Source of the DNA: Paratinospora sagittata
Lineage: Eukaryota; Streptophyta; Magnoliopsida; Ranunculales; Menispermaceae
Assembly (NCBI GenBank): GCA_035771175.1
Contig: CM069602.1
Coordinates: 7,503,001-7,567,000, forward strand
Length of the DNA: 64,000 nt
Direction of reading: 5' to 3'
This document shows, piece after piece, positions 11,846 to 22,214 of the stretch (the stretch's first letter is position 1; each line of letters starts with the position of its first letter). The position numbers were made by a program, and so were the translations under genes. Under the pieces are notes generated by a model. It worked only from the letters and a program-made list of their open reading frames with translations, was not told the origin of the DNA and ran no database searches.

Positions 11846-11947
11846 GGGCGTTGCCCAAATAGTAAAAATTTCAAATAGTAATTTAATTTTTTTTTTGTTT
11901 TTTTTGTTTTTTTGTGAAATACAGGGTATTATACATGAGGCCTTTTT

Positions 11948-12367
11948 TGTCACACCCTGGGTTGCACAGCGTGTCCCCTACCCAGGTATGGGCGCACCCC
12001 CTCGGGGCGAACGCCTAAGCCATTATGGATCCATAATATTGTCCCATCCCGGTACAGCCACCGCCACACAAGGACGTCTCTTGTACCGAGATCATTTGTC
12101 TGCCACTATTAATAATAGTGGCAGACAAATGATCTCGGTACAAGAGACGTCCTTGTGTGGCGGTGGCTGTACCGGGATGGGACAATATTATGGATCCATA
12201 AATTAATAGTGGCAGACAAATGATCTCGGTACAAGAGACGTCCTTGTGTGGCGGTGGCTGTACCGGGATGGGACAATATTATGGATCCATAATGGCTTAG
12301 GCGTTCGCCCCGAGGGGGTGCGCTCATACTTGGGTAGGGGACACGCTGTGCAACCCAGGGTGTGACA
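11948..12367. repeat. 420-bp palindrome with an inserted extra half-arm
   Basis: The left arm is 11948-12110, starting TGTCACACCCTGGGTTG. After a 3-base loop comes a truncated reverse copy (12114-12200, ending at ggatccata). A full reverse copy follows (12205-12367, ending CAACCCAGGGTGTGACA). The structure is therefore arm, partial inverse arm, full inverse arm. GC content is clearly above the neighbourhood. Confidence 0.85.
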
Positions 12368-12544
12368 TTGTATGTCTTCTTCATTTAATTGTATAATATA
12401 CAAAAGTAAAGTGTCGTATAACATTTATCTAATATTACATATTTTTATATTCATAGGTTATATTACATTTATACATCTATTATGAGTTATATACATATAT
12501 ATATATATATACACATGCACGCACATTTAGATGTATACATTAAT

Positions 12545-12928
12545 TTAATACGCCCATGCATAATAATAGGGTACATATGTTGAAATTACTGGCAGACCGG
12601 ACTCCATAAGGTCATGCCAAAAAACATCATACAAATTTTCAGGGTACCTAGTCTCCGCTTCGTCATCTAGAACGACTCTTATAGTAGGTCGACCAATGAT
12701 GGACCAATAAACCATTAGCGTGCTTGTTTCTCTTGGAGACCAACAATAAACGAAAGTTTCATCAATTTCGAGAAAAGGCTGATCTTTATTATCCACAATT
12801 TGAGGTTGGAGCCCGTAATCATACAGATGGTCTTGTAACTTCATCATTAATGACTCAAAGATTGCTGGATTAAGTAATCTATAAGAAAATTCTCTGGCCA
12901 GCATGAAGCAATTTGAGTTCTCATCCAT
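12545..12928 (-). CDS. 127-aa conserved hypothetical protein (paralogue of 18985-19368)
   Basis: Single-exon ORF, 127 codons plus stop, starting MDENSNCF. I do not recognise the family. From residue 36 (YDYGLQPQIVD) to residue 116 it aligns without gaps to the ORF at 18985-19368. By hand count 32 of 81 positions are identical, and many others are exchanges among I, L, V and M. Shared marks are YxYG, DxKxxPF, a tryptophan, ET…L…W, IGxP, IxVVxDE and LPV. There is no signal peptide or membrane segment. Two diverged copies of identical length with conservative changes suggest a real, once-selected protein. It could be the C-terminal domain of a longer protein, since an acceptor-like atgcag lies just upstream. 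Confidence 0.6.
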   Translation of the reverse strand: MDENSNCFMLAREFSYRLLNPAIFESLMMKLQDHLYDYGLQPQIVDNKDQPFLEIDETFVYCWSPRETSTLMVYWSIIGRPTIRVVLDDEAETRYPENLYDVFWHDLMESGLPVISTYVPYYYAWAY

Positions 12929-13114
12929 TTATCGAGTATTTCACGAGTGTATTGTCTGCATGTTTATCAAACATACCAAGATTAGAGTGTTTAAATGAAT
13001 GGTTAGAGAAGAAACACAAAGTCAACAAAATAGCAAATTCCTTGTTAACAAAAAGAAACATAATGAAAACAAAGTAGAAGAACGAAGAAAAGTATTTGTC
13101 GATAATAGGTAGTT

Positions 13115-13290
13115 GATAGGATGATACCTTAGTAGTTTCGTGGGTGATATGTGTTGATGATTTTTCCCGTTGTACAGTAATTGTGTAGCATCTTTATTTG
13201 TTGAAAAACTTTCGGCATACAAATTGAAAGAACATCCTAAAATATATAGTTTTCAATAACAATTAGTTGAGTTTCAAGAAAAGGATAAAC
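13115..13290 (+). repeat. Segment shared with 35862-36027, copy 1
   Basis: aggatgataccttagtagtttcgtgggt…gttgtacagtaattgtgtagc…tttatttgttgaaaaact…cggcatacaaat and gagtttcaagaaaaggataa are shared with 35862-36027 in the same orientation. This copy has about 20 extra bases near 13243-13263. It lies upstream of the minus-strand 127-aa ORF. Confidence 0.75.
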
Positions 13291-14608
13291 ATGCAATAAT
13301 TATTGCAAATAGTTTAAGTCAAATAATATCCCGAGAGTTGAGGGATTTTGCGTCAGGTGTCATAATCCAAACTGTATTTGTTGAGTTTATAAAGACCATG
13401 ATAATAAAATGTTTGGCTGCTGGATTTTCTTGTCTTTTGTCAAATAAGAAATTTAATTCAAATAAAATTTGATGTCAGAGAGTCTAATCTTGTCAATTTT
13501 CTTTTCTTGTCAAATAAGATTAAATTAAAGAAGTTCTGACAACTGGAGATGACTACAGGGTTTTCATAAGGGAAAATGTTAATTTGCCATCAATATCTAA
13601 GAGAGTTGTGACACATTGTTTTATTTTATTATAAAAGTTAAGTAATCATGTCAATCAAGTTCATAAAATCTATCCCAACATTTATTATTCACCGTGCTCA
13701 TTTATTAAACTGTCAGGATGAAAAAGACTCTCTTTTCTATGATGATTTCTTAATAGAAAATTTTTACTTCTGCTCAAGCATTTTAATTTATACATTATCC
13801 TTGGTCTGACTATATAATATTAACTTATCTATGAGCAACCAAACTTGCTAGTGGAAACTTTGATCTGGTCAAAACAATGTGAGAGCAAAACAAAGTACAT
13901 TAGCTAACAAAGAAGAGATTATTTTTATTATTTTCTATTACACAAAATAGAATGTTACATTTATCTTTCAAGAAACTGTGGGCAACATTGTTAATTCTCA
14001 TCAATACTAAGCTAGAAAATTATAAGCTTTGAAGAAGAAAGACTAAGAGAATTATTGACAATAAATACGTAGGAGAAGATGGTAGATAACATTTCAAAGA
14101 ATTAAAGACATCATAGAGTTGTGAGTTGTTGTAACGTTAGCAACATAATTCTCGAAAGAAAAAGTAGAGGAAGAAGTTGGAGGTGAGGCTGGTGATTTCA
14201 AAAAAAGTGGAAAGGAGCGTGGATGTGGATTCTGACGCATGACATCAAACAATTATTTTTGTCATTCAACAACACGCCCCCACTGCTGGACACTCTTCTT
14301 TTTCTTCCACGTAGCTCCAAACAGCACCCACTTGAGTACCCCTTTGAACTTCAAAACTTCATGATGACGAAGAGAAAGAATTTCAGGAATTGGAGGTCTA
14401 ACCTAGGTTGCATAATAGCTGCAAGAGCATAACTCCTAGATCAACTTAATAGCCTCCCATGACTTTGCTTTTTTTCATTATCTCCTGCACTGTCTCTTGT
14501 TTAGACGTAATGTCATTGTCTCCAACATTTTCTTTTAGAAGATGAGAACTTACAAAAGTTGGAAGAGATATTTGAGCGGAGCGGAAAAAAATTAAGTGAT
14601 TGATAAGC
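13291..14608. other. Intergenic, upstream region of the LOG gene
   Basis: AT-rich and without a convincing ORF. The part next to 14609 should hold the LOG promoter and 5' leader, but I see no definite TATA box. The 69-aa ORF at 14223-14432 is unsupported. Confidence 0.4.
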
Positions 14609-15995
14609 ATGGAGATGGAGATAGTGAAGTCAAGGTTTCGAAGTGTTTGTGTGTTTTGTGGGAGTAGGGCTAGGAAAAGAGATTGTTACAGAAACGCTAC
14701 TCTTGAGTTAGGTGAAGAGCTGGTAATTTATTAATGATTGTACAAACGTTTTTTTATTTTGTTCCTACGACTTGTTTTCTTTGGCATGGTTTGGTTGGTG
14801 GGCTGTGTCATTTGTGCCTCATTGTTTAATATTGAAGTGTGTTAATTGTTTGAAGATTTCAAGGAAGTTGAACCTTGTTTATGGTGGTGCGAGTGTGGGT
14901 TTGATGGGTTTGGTTTCTCAGGTTGTTTATCAAGGTGGAGGACATGTTCTTGGGTAAGTAATATTAAGGACCAAGTACATAAAGAATCTATTTTTATCAT
15001 ATATTTTTCAGGAGTTTTGTTTATTTTTTGAGGCTCCTTTTTTAATTTATGTTTGTTGGTGGATTTTGTGGACAGAATTATTCCCAAAATGCTTATGTGC
15101 AAAGAGGTTTGTAATCACATTATGCTTAACTAAAGTCCTCATTTTACTTTTTTCCTAAGTATTTTCTCATTATCATTTCATGGGATCAGATAGTTGGATA
15201 GACAGTTGGGGAATTAAGAGTAGTAGCCGACATGCACGAAAGGAAAGTTGAAATGGCTTGCCATTCTGATTGCTTTATTGCATTACCAGGTCCTTTGTTT
15301 CAGTTGGAATTGTTATCACTTTAATCAGAATATATTATCACATATAACCTTCGAAAAAGGCTATAAAGGATTTCTATTTCAAAAACTATACAGGTGGTTA
15401 TGGGACATTGGAAGAGTTATTGGAGGTCATTAGCTGGGCGCAACTTGGGATCCATGACAAACCTGTAAGCAAATCAAAACCCACTGCATTCATTTATCTA
15501 TCTAGCTATATATATGAAAAAAACTCAAGCTAAGCTGGGTACAGCGCTGAACGGTTCCCCACCATCACGGTTGGATGCGTATATATAATTCATGTTTTTC
15601 CAAGCTTTACTAAGTAGCCGTAAGTAAGCTGCAGGTGGGGTTGCTTAATGTTGATGGGTACTACAATGATCTACTCACCTTCATAGATAAAGCAGTGGAT
15701 GATGGGTTCATTAAAATGTCTCAGCGTCACATAGTCGTTTCGGCTCCAAATGCAAAGGAGCTCTTACAGAAACTCGAGGTTTTCTTTTCTTCAATAAATT
15801 AGTCCTTCAAGTTCGATTGTTGCTCATCAATACAAAGCATAGATATATAAAAGTAATTCACTTTGTTAAATTAGTAGACTGAATTTTGGTCTTTTTGTCC
15901 CTTTTGGTGGTTAGGACTATGTACCCACTCATGAGGGTGTTGTTGCCAGGGCAAGGTGGGAGGCTGTGCAAGAAGAGTTTAATGTGCCGGTGTAG
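14609..15995 (+). pseudogene. LOG: Cytokinin riboside 5'-monophosphate phosphoribohydrolase (LOG), seven exons, one in-frame stop
   Basis: LOG enzymes release active cytokinin base from its nucleotide in one step. Exons by eye: 14609-14722, 14856-14953, 15076-15106, 15190-15289, 15394-15464, 15635-15778, 15915-15995. All introns are GT-AG and all phases fit, giving 213 codons including the stop, the usual family length. Visible marks: VCVFCGS near the start, [16 protein letters not shown] in exon 2, MHERK in exon 4, the signature PGGYGTLEE across exons 4-5, and [13 protein letters not shown] in exon 6. The one lesion is TAG at 15199-15201 (codon 85), where the family has Glu in GETVGE. An alternative acceptor AG ending at 15201 would drop exactly four codons including the stop and keep the frame. 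It is therefore either a recent pseudogene or a gene rescued by splicing. Confidence 0.85.
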
Positions 15996-17019
15996 CCTAA
16001 AGTGGCTCTTCAATAAGTGGACCACAGTTGAATTCTGAATGTAGCGTATATATATATCATATATTTACAGTCATTTGCTCAGTGCAAGATTTGCAATGGT
16101 CGATCTCCTCCATTTTGTGGAAAGAAATGTAAAATCTTGTTTATTTGAATAGAATTGTTGTTTGATTTGGCATGAACACGACGTTGAATTTTATTGTCAA
16201 TTACAAACAAAATTGGCTTTAAGAAAAGAGAAAAAAAAACTCGAAAGTCAGTGATGTAGGGAATGAAGTTTCGAGATTGCTTCTTCACGTATGAGGATAA
16301 CGACTACTACATTGTCTTTGTGAGTATAAATATGAGTAGTGTTCAGAATGAAATTTATCACATTCCAGTGTTCACTGGACTTTGTTCATGGGGAACATGT
16401 TTGTAAAAGTTCACCAGCTGAGGCCAAAGTTAAATTTAGAATGTATGGAGATGGAGATATATATATTTGTATAGCTAAATATGGTTTAAACAATGTAAAT
16501 AAGAAAAGGGACCAACATTGACACATTATGACAATTTATTACTTTTAACAATGAATAACTTCATATCACATGACAATACTAATGTGAGCAATTACGTCAC
16601 ATCATAATATATAGATTTCTCCGTTTGTACATACAATGTAGTTATCAAGTCAAAATTGTGGAGAAAAAGAATTGTGGTATGCTTGAAGGTTCATTATGAT
16701 TGGTGCATTAATAATTATATTAATCTTATATTGGTATAATTGCATAGGGTTTAAAGGTGAAATATAGGTACATTATTAATTGGGTGATGTATTTATTGTT
16801 AGTATATCAAAATTATAATTAATTTCATAGATATGGATAGACTGTAAATTGAATGCCAAAGGTGTAGATGCATTAATGGGAGAAGTATTAGTTAATAGTA
16901 TATAGAGTTAGGGTAGAAAGTATGAAAGGTCTAGATATTAGTCTTGCCGTAATTTAGTATGACATAAAAGTCATAATTGGTGTATGTTGGTTGCAAGTTG
17001 ATTTGTTCATGGTGCAGAT
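15996..17019. other. Intergenic, 3' flank of LOG
   Basis: AT-rich. Small ORFs at 16079-16288 and 16339-16521 have no recognisable product. An acceptor-like ggtgcag occurs just before 17018. Confidence 0.4.
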
Positions 17020-17499
17020 ATGAGTACCAACAATGGTGTTAACAATGAAGGCAGACTACAAACCAACAGATGTCAAGAACATTCCATCAACTCGTCTGCA
17101 AAAAAAATGAAAAAGACAATGTTTGTAGACACTACTGGAGGAAGTGAAACAGGGGTGGGACAAAAATGTGATGGTGGTATTCAAGCAATTTTATCGGACC
17201 ATATAAACATAGAAAAGAGAAGTGAACAATCTTTAGGTAGATCTAATTCACTTAAGAGTTTGAAAGGTTGTAGAGGCAAAGTCAAATTTGTAGCAATGTC
17301 TTCGGGAAACAAAGATGAAATAGAACAACAGGAGAAAGTAAAAGCAACAAACAACGATGAGGATCTGGTTTTCTTGCATGGGTCTAGTTTAAGGGGGAAT
17401 AAAGATAAGTTCGTTGACATCCCCAATGCAACGATAGAAAAATATTTGTTGATGTCAAGAGAGGAGAAATGGGAAGAAGCTTGCCGCCATTCTTCAGAG
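17020..17499 (+). CDS. Hypothetical protein exon, polar and lysine-rich
   Basis: Open from ATG 17020 for 160 codons, to a strong donor (GAG followed by gtaagtg) at 17499/17500. An acceptor-like tgcag stands just before the ATG. The protein is hydrophilic and rich in Asn, Lys, Ser and Glu. It is probably disordered and possibly nuclear, ending in NATIEKYLLMSREEKWEEA. I do not recognise a domain. The 14-base word tgcaacgatagaaa in its 3' part recurs at about 18933, just before the 127-aa ORF at 18985, so the two may belong to one gene or to decayed copies of one family. The reading frame beyond the donor is probably intron. Confidence 0.4.
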
Positions 17500-18984
17500 G
17501 TAAGTGATAGAACAATTTTGGGTTTAATCATATTCACATTAAGCATTTTTTTAAGCCAACCTATGATTTTGTTTAAAATTTTGTGAAGGTTGTGGTGTCT
17601 TATTTGGGTCTTGTAATAGATTTGTTTATGAATGTAATAACTTAAGTCCATTATATTTAGTAGTTGCTTAATCAATGATCCAAAAAACAAAACTTTGTAT
17701 TATTAGTATTTAATTTGTAAGACGTTGTTATGTTCATATATCTTTCATATACATAGTAAATATTTATGTTGCATTTTATATTTATATATTCCCCGTTGTT
17801 GTAAATTACATGACAATAAATTGTTTATTGTTGCCAAAATTGATATGGGACAGATAAGGTAAGGATTAAATGAAATTATAATTAGGCAATAAAATCTTTT
17901 AAGCTAAATATGTTTCCTTTGTATCGAATCCAAGATGTAGTAGGACCCAAAGTTGAACTAAAATGTTTGATATATCATGTTTTAAAGGGAAACAAAGGTC
18001 GAAAGGATAAAAATCTTTTATTACAAATAAATGAGTATTTGAATGAGAAATTTGCTAAAGTACATTGAGAAGGAAATGAACTTAAAAAATGTTAAGGCCA
18101 AAAAAGAATGAATGACAACAAAAGTAGAAAAAATGAATAAAGGATAAATTGAATAATTAAAATGTGTGGTGTGTTTTTCTTTTGCGAAATTGTTGACGTT
18201 ATATCAGACGTATATTATAATTTATAAGATTGGAGCTCATCACATGATTTGACGTTTTCCCACACTTTCTTTCACCACTTAATGTGGTAGCTTCTTATAA
18301 AAGCCAAGAAGTTTTTTATGTTTTAATATATTTTGTTGGCTAACATAATCATAGCCCATGCGTAAAAAGGTATTGAAAGATTCTAACATGTTTTGTTGCT
18401 CGAGGAGACTATTGACAAAATCGACAAATGTCAGAAGATTTGTTTTACGTGGAGATCTAGATTTGGCATGCCTTTAACATTATGCCTAGGAAAAAGAGCA
18501 TGGCTAAGGGTTTGTCAGTAATAAGGATATTTGTATTTGTAAAGATATAAACAAAATAAATTGGCTTTCTTTCTATTTCTAGACCGATAGGTTATTTCTT
18601 TGTCCACTTCATGTGTAGCTTCTTATAAAAGCCAACTATTTGTTTAGGTTGTTTGTATTTTTTTTTGTCTAACATGATTATAGTCAACACGTAAAAAATT
18701 CTTTACAGATTGTCAAAACTTTTGTTGTTTGAGGTGACTATGGACAAAATCAAGAAACATCATAAGATTTTTCTGACGCAGACACGGAGATCTAGGGTAT
18801 CTATAGCATTAGTTCTAGGGAAAAGATAAGGGGTAAAAGATGAGAGAGGGTTTGTTAGTAATATAGATAACTGTAGTAGTAAAAATTGAGCGATTATAGA
18901 AATTATTTAAATCTTTATTGTGTGCCAATGTGATGCAACGATAGAAAGGTAATTTGAAGAGCTAAGAAAGTGTTTGGGAGGTTG
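17500..18984. other. AT-rich stretch, possible intron or intergenic
   Basis: Two similar sub-stretches occur near 18278-18520 and 18595-18860 (cttcttataaaagccaa, then ttgttgg/tc-taacat-at-atag, then ggagatctag). They look like a diverged direct duplication of about 310-bp period. No ORF of note. Confidence 0.45.
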
Positions 18985-19368
18985 ATGGCGATGAAGAATG
19001 AACAGTTTGTTCGGTTTAGGTCTAGAGATGCATTTCTTGGGAGACTAACGGATCCAAATGTGAGGGATCCTTTAACGGAGCAGCTAGTTGATGATTTATA
19101 TTATTATGGAATGGAACCTCGAATTATGGATGATAAGGGAAAACCATTTATGGAGTTCCATGAGGAATACGCATGGAACTGGACTCTGCAAGAAACAAAC
19201 AGTTTAATAATGTTGTGGAACATGATTGGTTGCCCAATAATAAAAGTTGTAATAGATGAGGTAGCACAGCGTGGCGTACCAGAGTATGTGTTTGCTGGTT
19301 TTAGAGATGGTCTTAAACTATCTAAGTTACCTGTGTCTGTGATTCGTATATCGAACGGTGATGACTGA
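18985..19368 (+). CDS. 127-aa conserved hypothetical protein (paralogue of 12545-12928)
   Basis: ATG at 18985 gives 127 codons plus stop, the same length as the minus-strand ORF at 12545-12928. The open frame extends a few codons further left, to about 18958, without an ATG. The best shared stretch runs from LYYYGMEPRIMDDKGKPF through ETNSLIMLW, IGCPIIKVVIDE and LPVSV. The middle is rich in hydrophobic and Trp residues, like a compact alpha/beta fold. No known motif, signal peptide or membrane helix is seen. It lies 1.5 kb downstream of the hypothetical exon at 17020 on the same strand and may be its 3' exon. Function unknown. Confidence 0.6.
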   Translation: MAMKNEQFVRFRSRDAFLGRLTDPNVRDPLTEQLVDDLYYYGMEPRIMDDKGKPFMEFHEEYAWNWTLQETNSLIMLWNMIGCPIIKVVIDEVAQRGVPEYVFAGFRDGLKLSKLPVSVIRISNGDD

Positions 19369-21571
19369 AGTAACTATATATGTGTTGTGTTTGTATATTA
19401 TGGTTAGATATAAATAATATATTTGCTTATTGAGCAGTAATTTAGAATGTAATACAATGAATTGAACTAATTCAATGTTATGTGATTAAACAGAGAGACA
19501 ACTGCTGAGATGATATTTGTAAGTTGTAGTCAGTAACCAAGCAAATGCAGTATTGGCTGGTACTTCGAAAGATTATCTCAATTGTTATCAAGCTTAAGTC
19601 AATAACTTATTAATACAATATTGTTGCACATATTAAAAAGGCTCTTGTTTAGTAACTATATTTAATCTTGATGTGATTTGTGACATTCCAAGATTTTTAT
19701 AACTTTGTTGAATTTGTTAAAAATTATTTTTAGATAATTAAGTATTTGTTCAATTGGTTATACAATCATAACGTCGGACCACCTTATTTATACAAATTAA
19801 CCGCAACTATTAAAACATTTGTCTATTATCAAGTATATGTAATTTTGTTGTATATTTAATACAAATTCTATATTTATGGCTTTCATGTAATTTTAGTTGT
19901 CTATTGATTGTTTATATCAGCAACAGTTTAAGCCAATTAAAATCACGTCTATATTAGGCAGTTATTGGTATTTGAAGTATGCTTTGATATGTTTATATAG
20001 GATCTATTTAAATCGTATGTGGGATTTATTGACTTTTGTATTAATGAATGTTTACCCCGATTAATAATTTGTTTAAAAATATAATTTAAGTCAAGTGATA
20101 GTTTCAATTGAAATAAAGTTATGAAAAAATAGTATAAATTATACTGTAATTTTGGTCACAGTTTATTTATTTGACAGGTGGTATTTGTTTATTTGCAAAA
20201 TACATTGTTATACTTAATTATGTTTCTGTGTATTTACATCTCAAATGTAATGGACAACTTGTTTCTACTATTAGAATGTTTTGTTTTCTATGGTGGCGTT
20301 TAATGACTGGTGGGCTTTAATTTACAAACATTCAACTTTCTTTTTTTTCTTTTATTTCCATACTTGCCTTTTTTTCGCTATTTGTTTTTAGTTTTTGCAA
20401 AAGTTGTTTTGTTATACATTAAGGAAAAATGCTTTTAGGAATTCAAAATAGCAAAGGATAAGATACAACTATTTTAGCTCCTAGTTAGATTTACTCAAAA
20501 TATAATAATATTTATTCTTAAAAACTATAATCCTAAATATTATTAAATTGTGTGTTGATTCTGTATTAGTTGTTTATGAAAATATTTTTGACATGGTCGT
20601 CCATACTCTATTTACGTTCCATGTGACATTGTTTTATAATTTACACTCTTTTTCCTACAATTATTCGTGATTTTCTCCATTCTAGAAACATTTAAAGAAG
20701 TTGATATAGTCAATAATGTGTCAGTGTAGTGCAGTTGGACATGTATGCGTCGGCTTGATCACATGGCATATTGCAAGTTTAGCTTTGACTAACTGTATAA
20801 TTTCAGGCAAGGGGCATCTTGAATTGAAATAAATTAAAGTTCTTTTTTTTTGTCTTAGTTTATCTTCACCATTCGTATTTGTTTTTAAAAGTGCAAATAG
20901 TTGAATAATGACTAATAATTCTATTAAATTTTTCATAAAGCTTTTAATAACATTTTACCTTTTCAAAGTTAATTTACTTTGCAATTAGAATACATCTTTT
21001 CCATGATATTCTATAACTAATATTAGGCAGATGTCATTATCTACAATCAATTTACGTTTTTGCTACATATAATTGATGCAACTTATAGGGGATAACACAA
21101 CATGCGAGAATATCATTTATTAATTAAGCTACGACAATTTTGTCTTCAGCTAAAGTGGTGTCACGTTTTTCAACAGTTTGTGAAGAAATTTGGTCACATC
21201 TATATATCAAAAGTTTGGTGTAATTATGCTAAAGTTGAATATGTAAGGGAGCCTTAAATAAATAAGGATAAACTTATCGAAATTAATAAATGATTTTCTA
21301 ATAATCATAACCTTGACATTCAATTATGTATGGCTTGCTCTTTACTTACCTTTGTTATTTTTTGTTTGTATTTAAAAGGATAATAGTATTAGATAGTATT
21401 TAATTTTGAGGGGATAAAATTATTTAAATATAATGTTGCGAATGCTTTTTGGGTTATGTTAAACGTTGATCCTCTATTGTAATAGTTGTATTTTTTTTAG
21501 TTGCCTATGTTTTGTAATTAATTTGGTAATATAGTAAGGGGAAAACAATTTAAGGTCGTTGAAAGGCTTAA
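19369..21571. other. AT-rich intergenic stretch
   Basis: About 2.2 kb with frequent stops in all frames and no recognisable gene or repeat partner inside this window. The 71-aa minus ORF at 20721-20936 is unsupported. Confidence 0.5.
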
Positions 21572-22057
21572 AAATAAAATAATACTACTATAGACTCAAT
21601 TTAGATTTACTAAAACTGCTAACCTTCTGTGTAAATAATATTCATGTTAAGAATAATATTAACTAATTGATTTAAATAGCATTCATCATTTGTTGTCTAT
21701 ACGAATTAAAAAAAAAATTCATCTACAATTTTTTCACTATTATAGGTGTGTATAAATATTTGATCATATATATATCATCGTAACATTTTGATGGAAATTT
21801 ATGATGCATGAAATTTTGTGAAACAAAAAGAAAAATCATTCTATTTCTTTTAAAGTTTCTATTAATAAAATACCATCAAATTACATAATGTAAAACTCAT
21901 AGTCATGCATTTATTTACAACCTTTATAAGTACATAAATATGACAAAAAGATGACTAACATTACATATATGATGATGCAACAACGAAATAGTTTGGAAAC
22001 TTATAACATATATAAACGAAATGAACAACTGGTCAAAGTCAAAGTCATTACATATGT
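21572..22057 (+). repeat. 490-bp dispersed repeat block, copy 2 (partner 6735-7224)
   Basis: Same sequence as 6735-7224 with a few indels. Its right end (cattacatatgttga) joins a GAA/TTC-rich stretch (about 22072-22112) that lies about 100 bp beyond the stop of the RPA-like gene. It may be the terminal region of the Helitron. I could not find a definite CTRR end with hairpin. Confidence 0.7.
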
Positions 22058-22214
22058 TGAGTTTATTTGTTTTTCTTCTGCTTCTTCTTCTTTTCTTCTT
22101 CTTCTTCTTTGCTGCAAACAATTCAATTTTTATATAACTGGTAAGAAACAAAATGTTAGATCGGCAAAATAATTATAAAAGATGAATCCACTTACATTTT
22201 CAAACAATTTTTTT

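Larger units (their letters stand above)
9325..11935. repeat. 2.6-kb near-perfect palindrome (arms ~1.25 kb)
   Basis: The left arm starts TGTAATACCCTGTATTTCAC and the right arm ends with its reverse complement. The arms meet at a 9-base loop (tgagacgtc) near 10573-10581, inside gcgcgccccgcc/ggcggggcgcgc. Matching landmarks run through both arms, including cggctacgcc, gagggacgtac and gggcccacattttg. Differences are few (for example caaatcagtcac against caaatctttcac). The arms also differ in the number of GAACGTTC boxes. Paired ORFs in the arms (10260-10487 and 10677-10904) are mirror images and have no recognised product. Confidence 0.9.
9325..12367. mobile_element. LTR-like composite element, TGTAATACCC…GGGTGTGACA, TSD ttgta
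   Basis: The element begins TGTAATACCC at 9325 and ends GGGTGTGACA at 12367. It is flanked on both sides by ttgta (9320-9324 and 12368-12372). TG…CA ends, a 5-bp target duplication and a TGTAA(T/C)ACCC start are features of plant Gypsy-type LTRs. The interior is abnormal: a palindrome of about 2.6 kb (9325-11935) followed by a smaller palindrome (11948-12367). No gag or pol was seen. It may be a solo LTR remodelled by inverted duplication. Alternatively the two palindromes may be separate insertions, with the ttgta match due to chance. Confidence 0.55.

Noticed and set aside
11557..11874. 105-aa minus-strand ORF rich in RTFRR and NVQA
   Set aside because: It is the translation of the 20-bp GAACGTTC tandem array. 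A repeat with a non-multiple-of-3 unit cycles through frames without stops.
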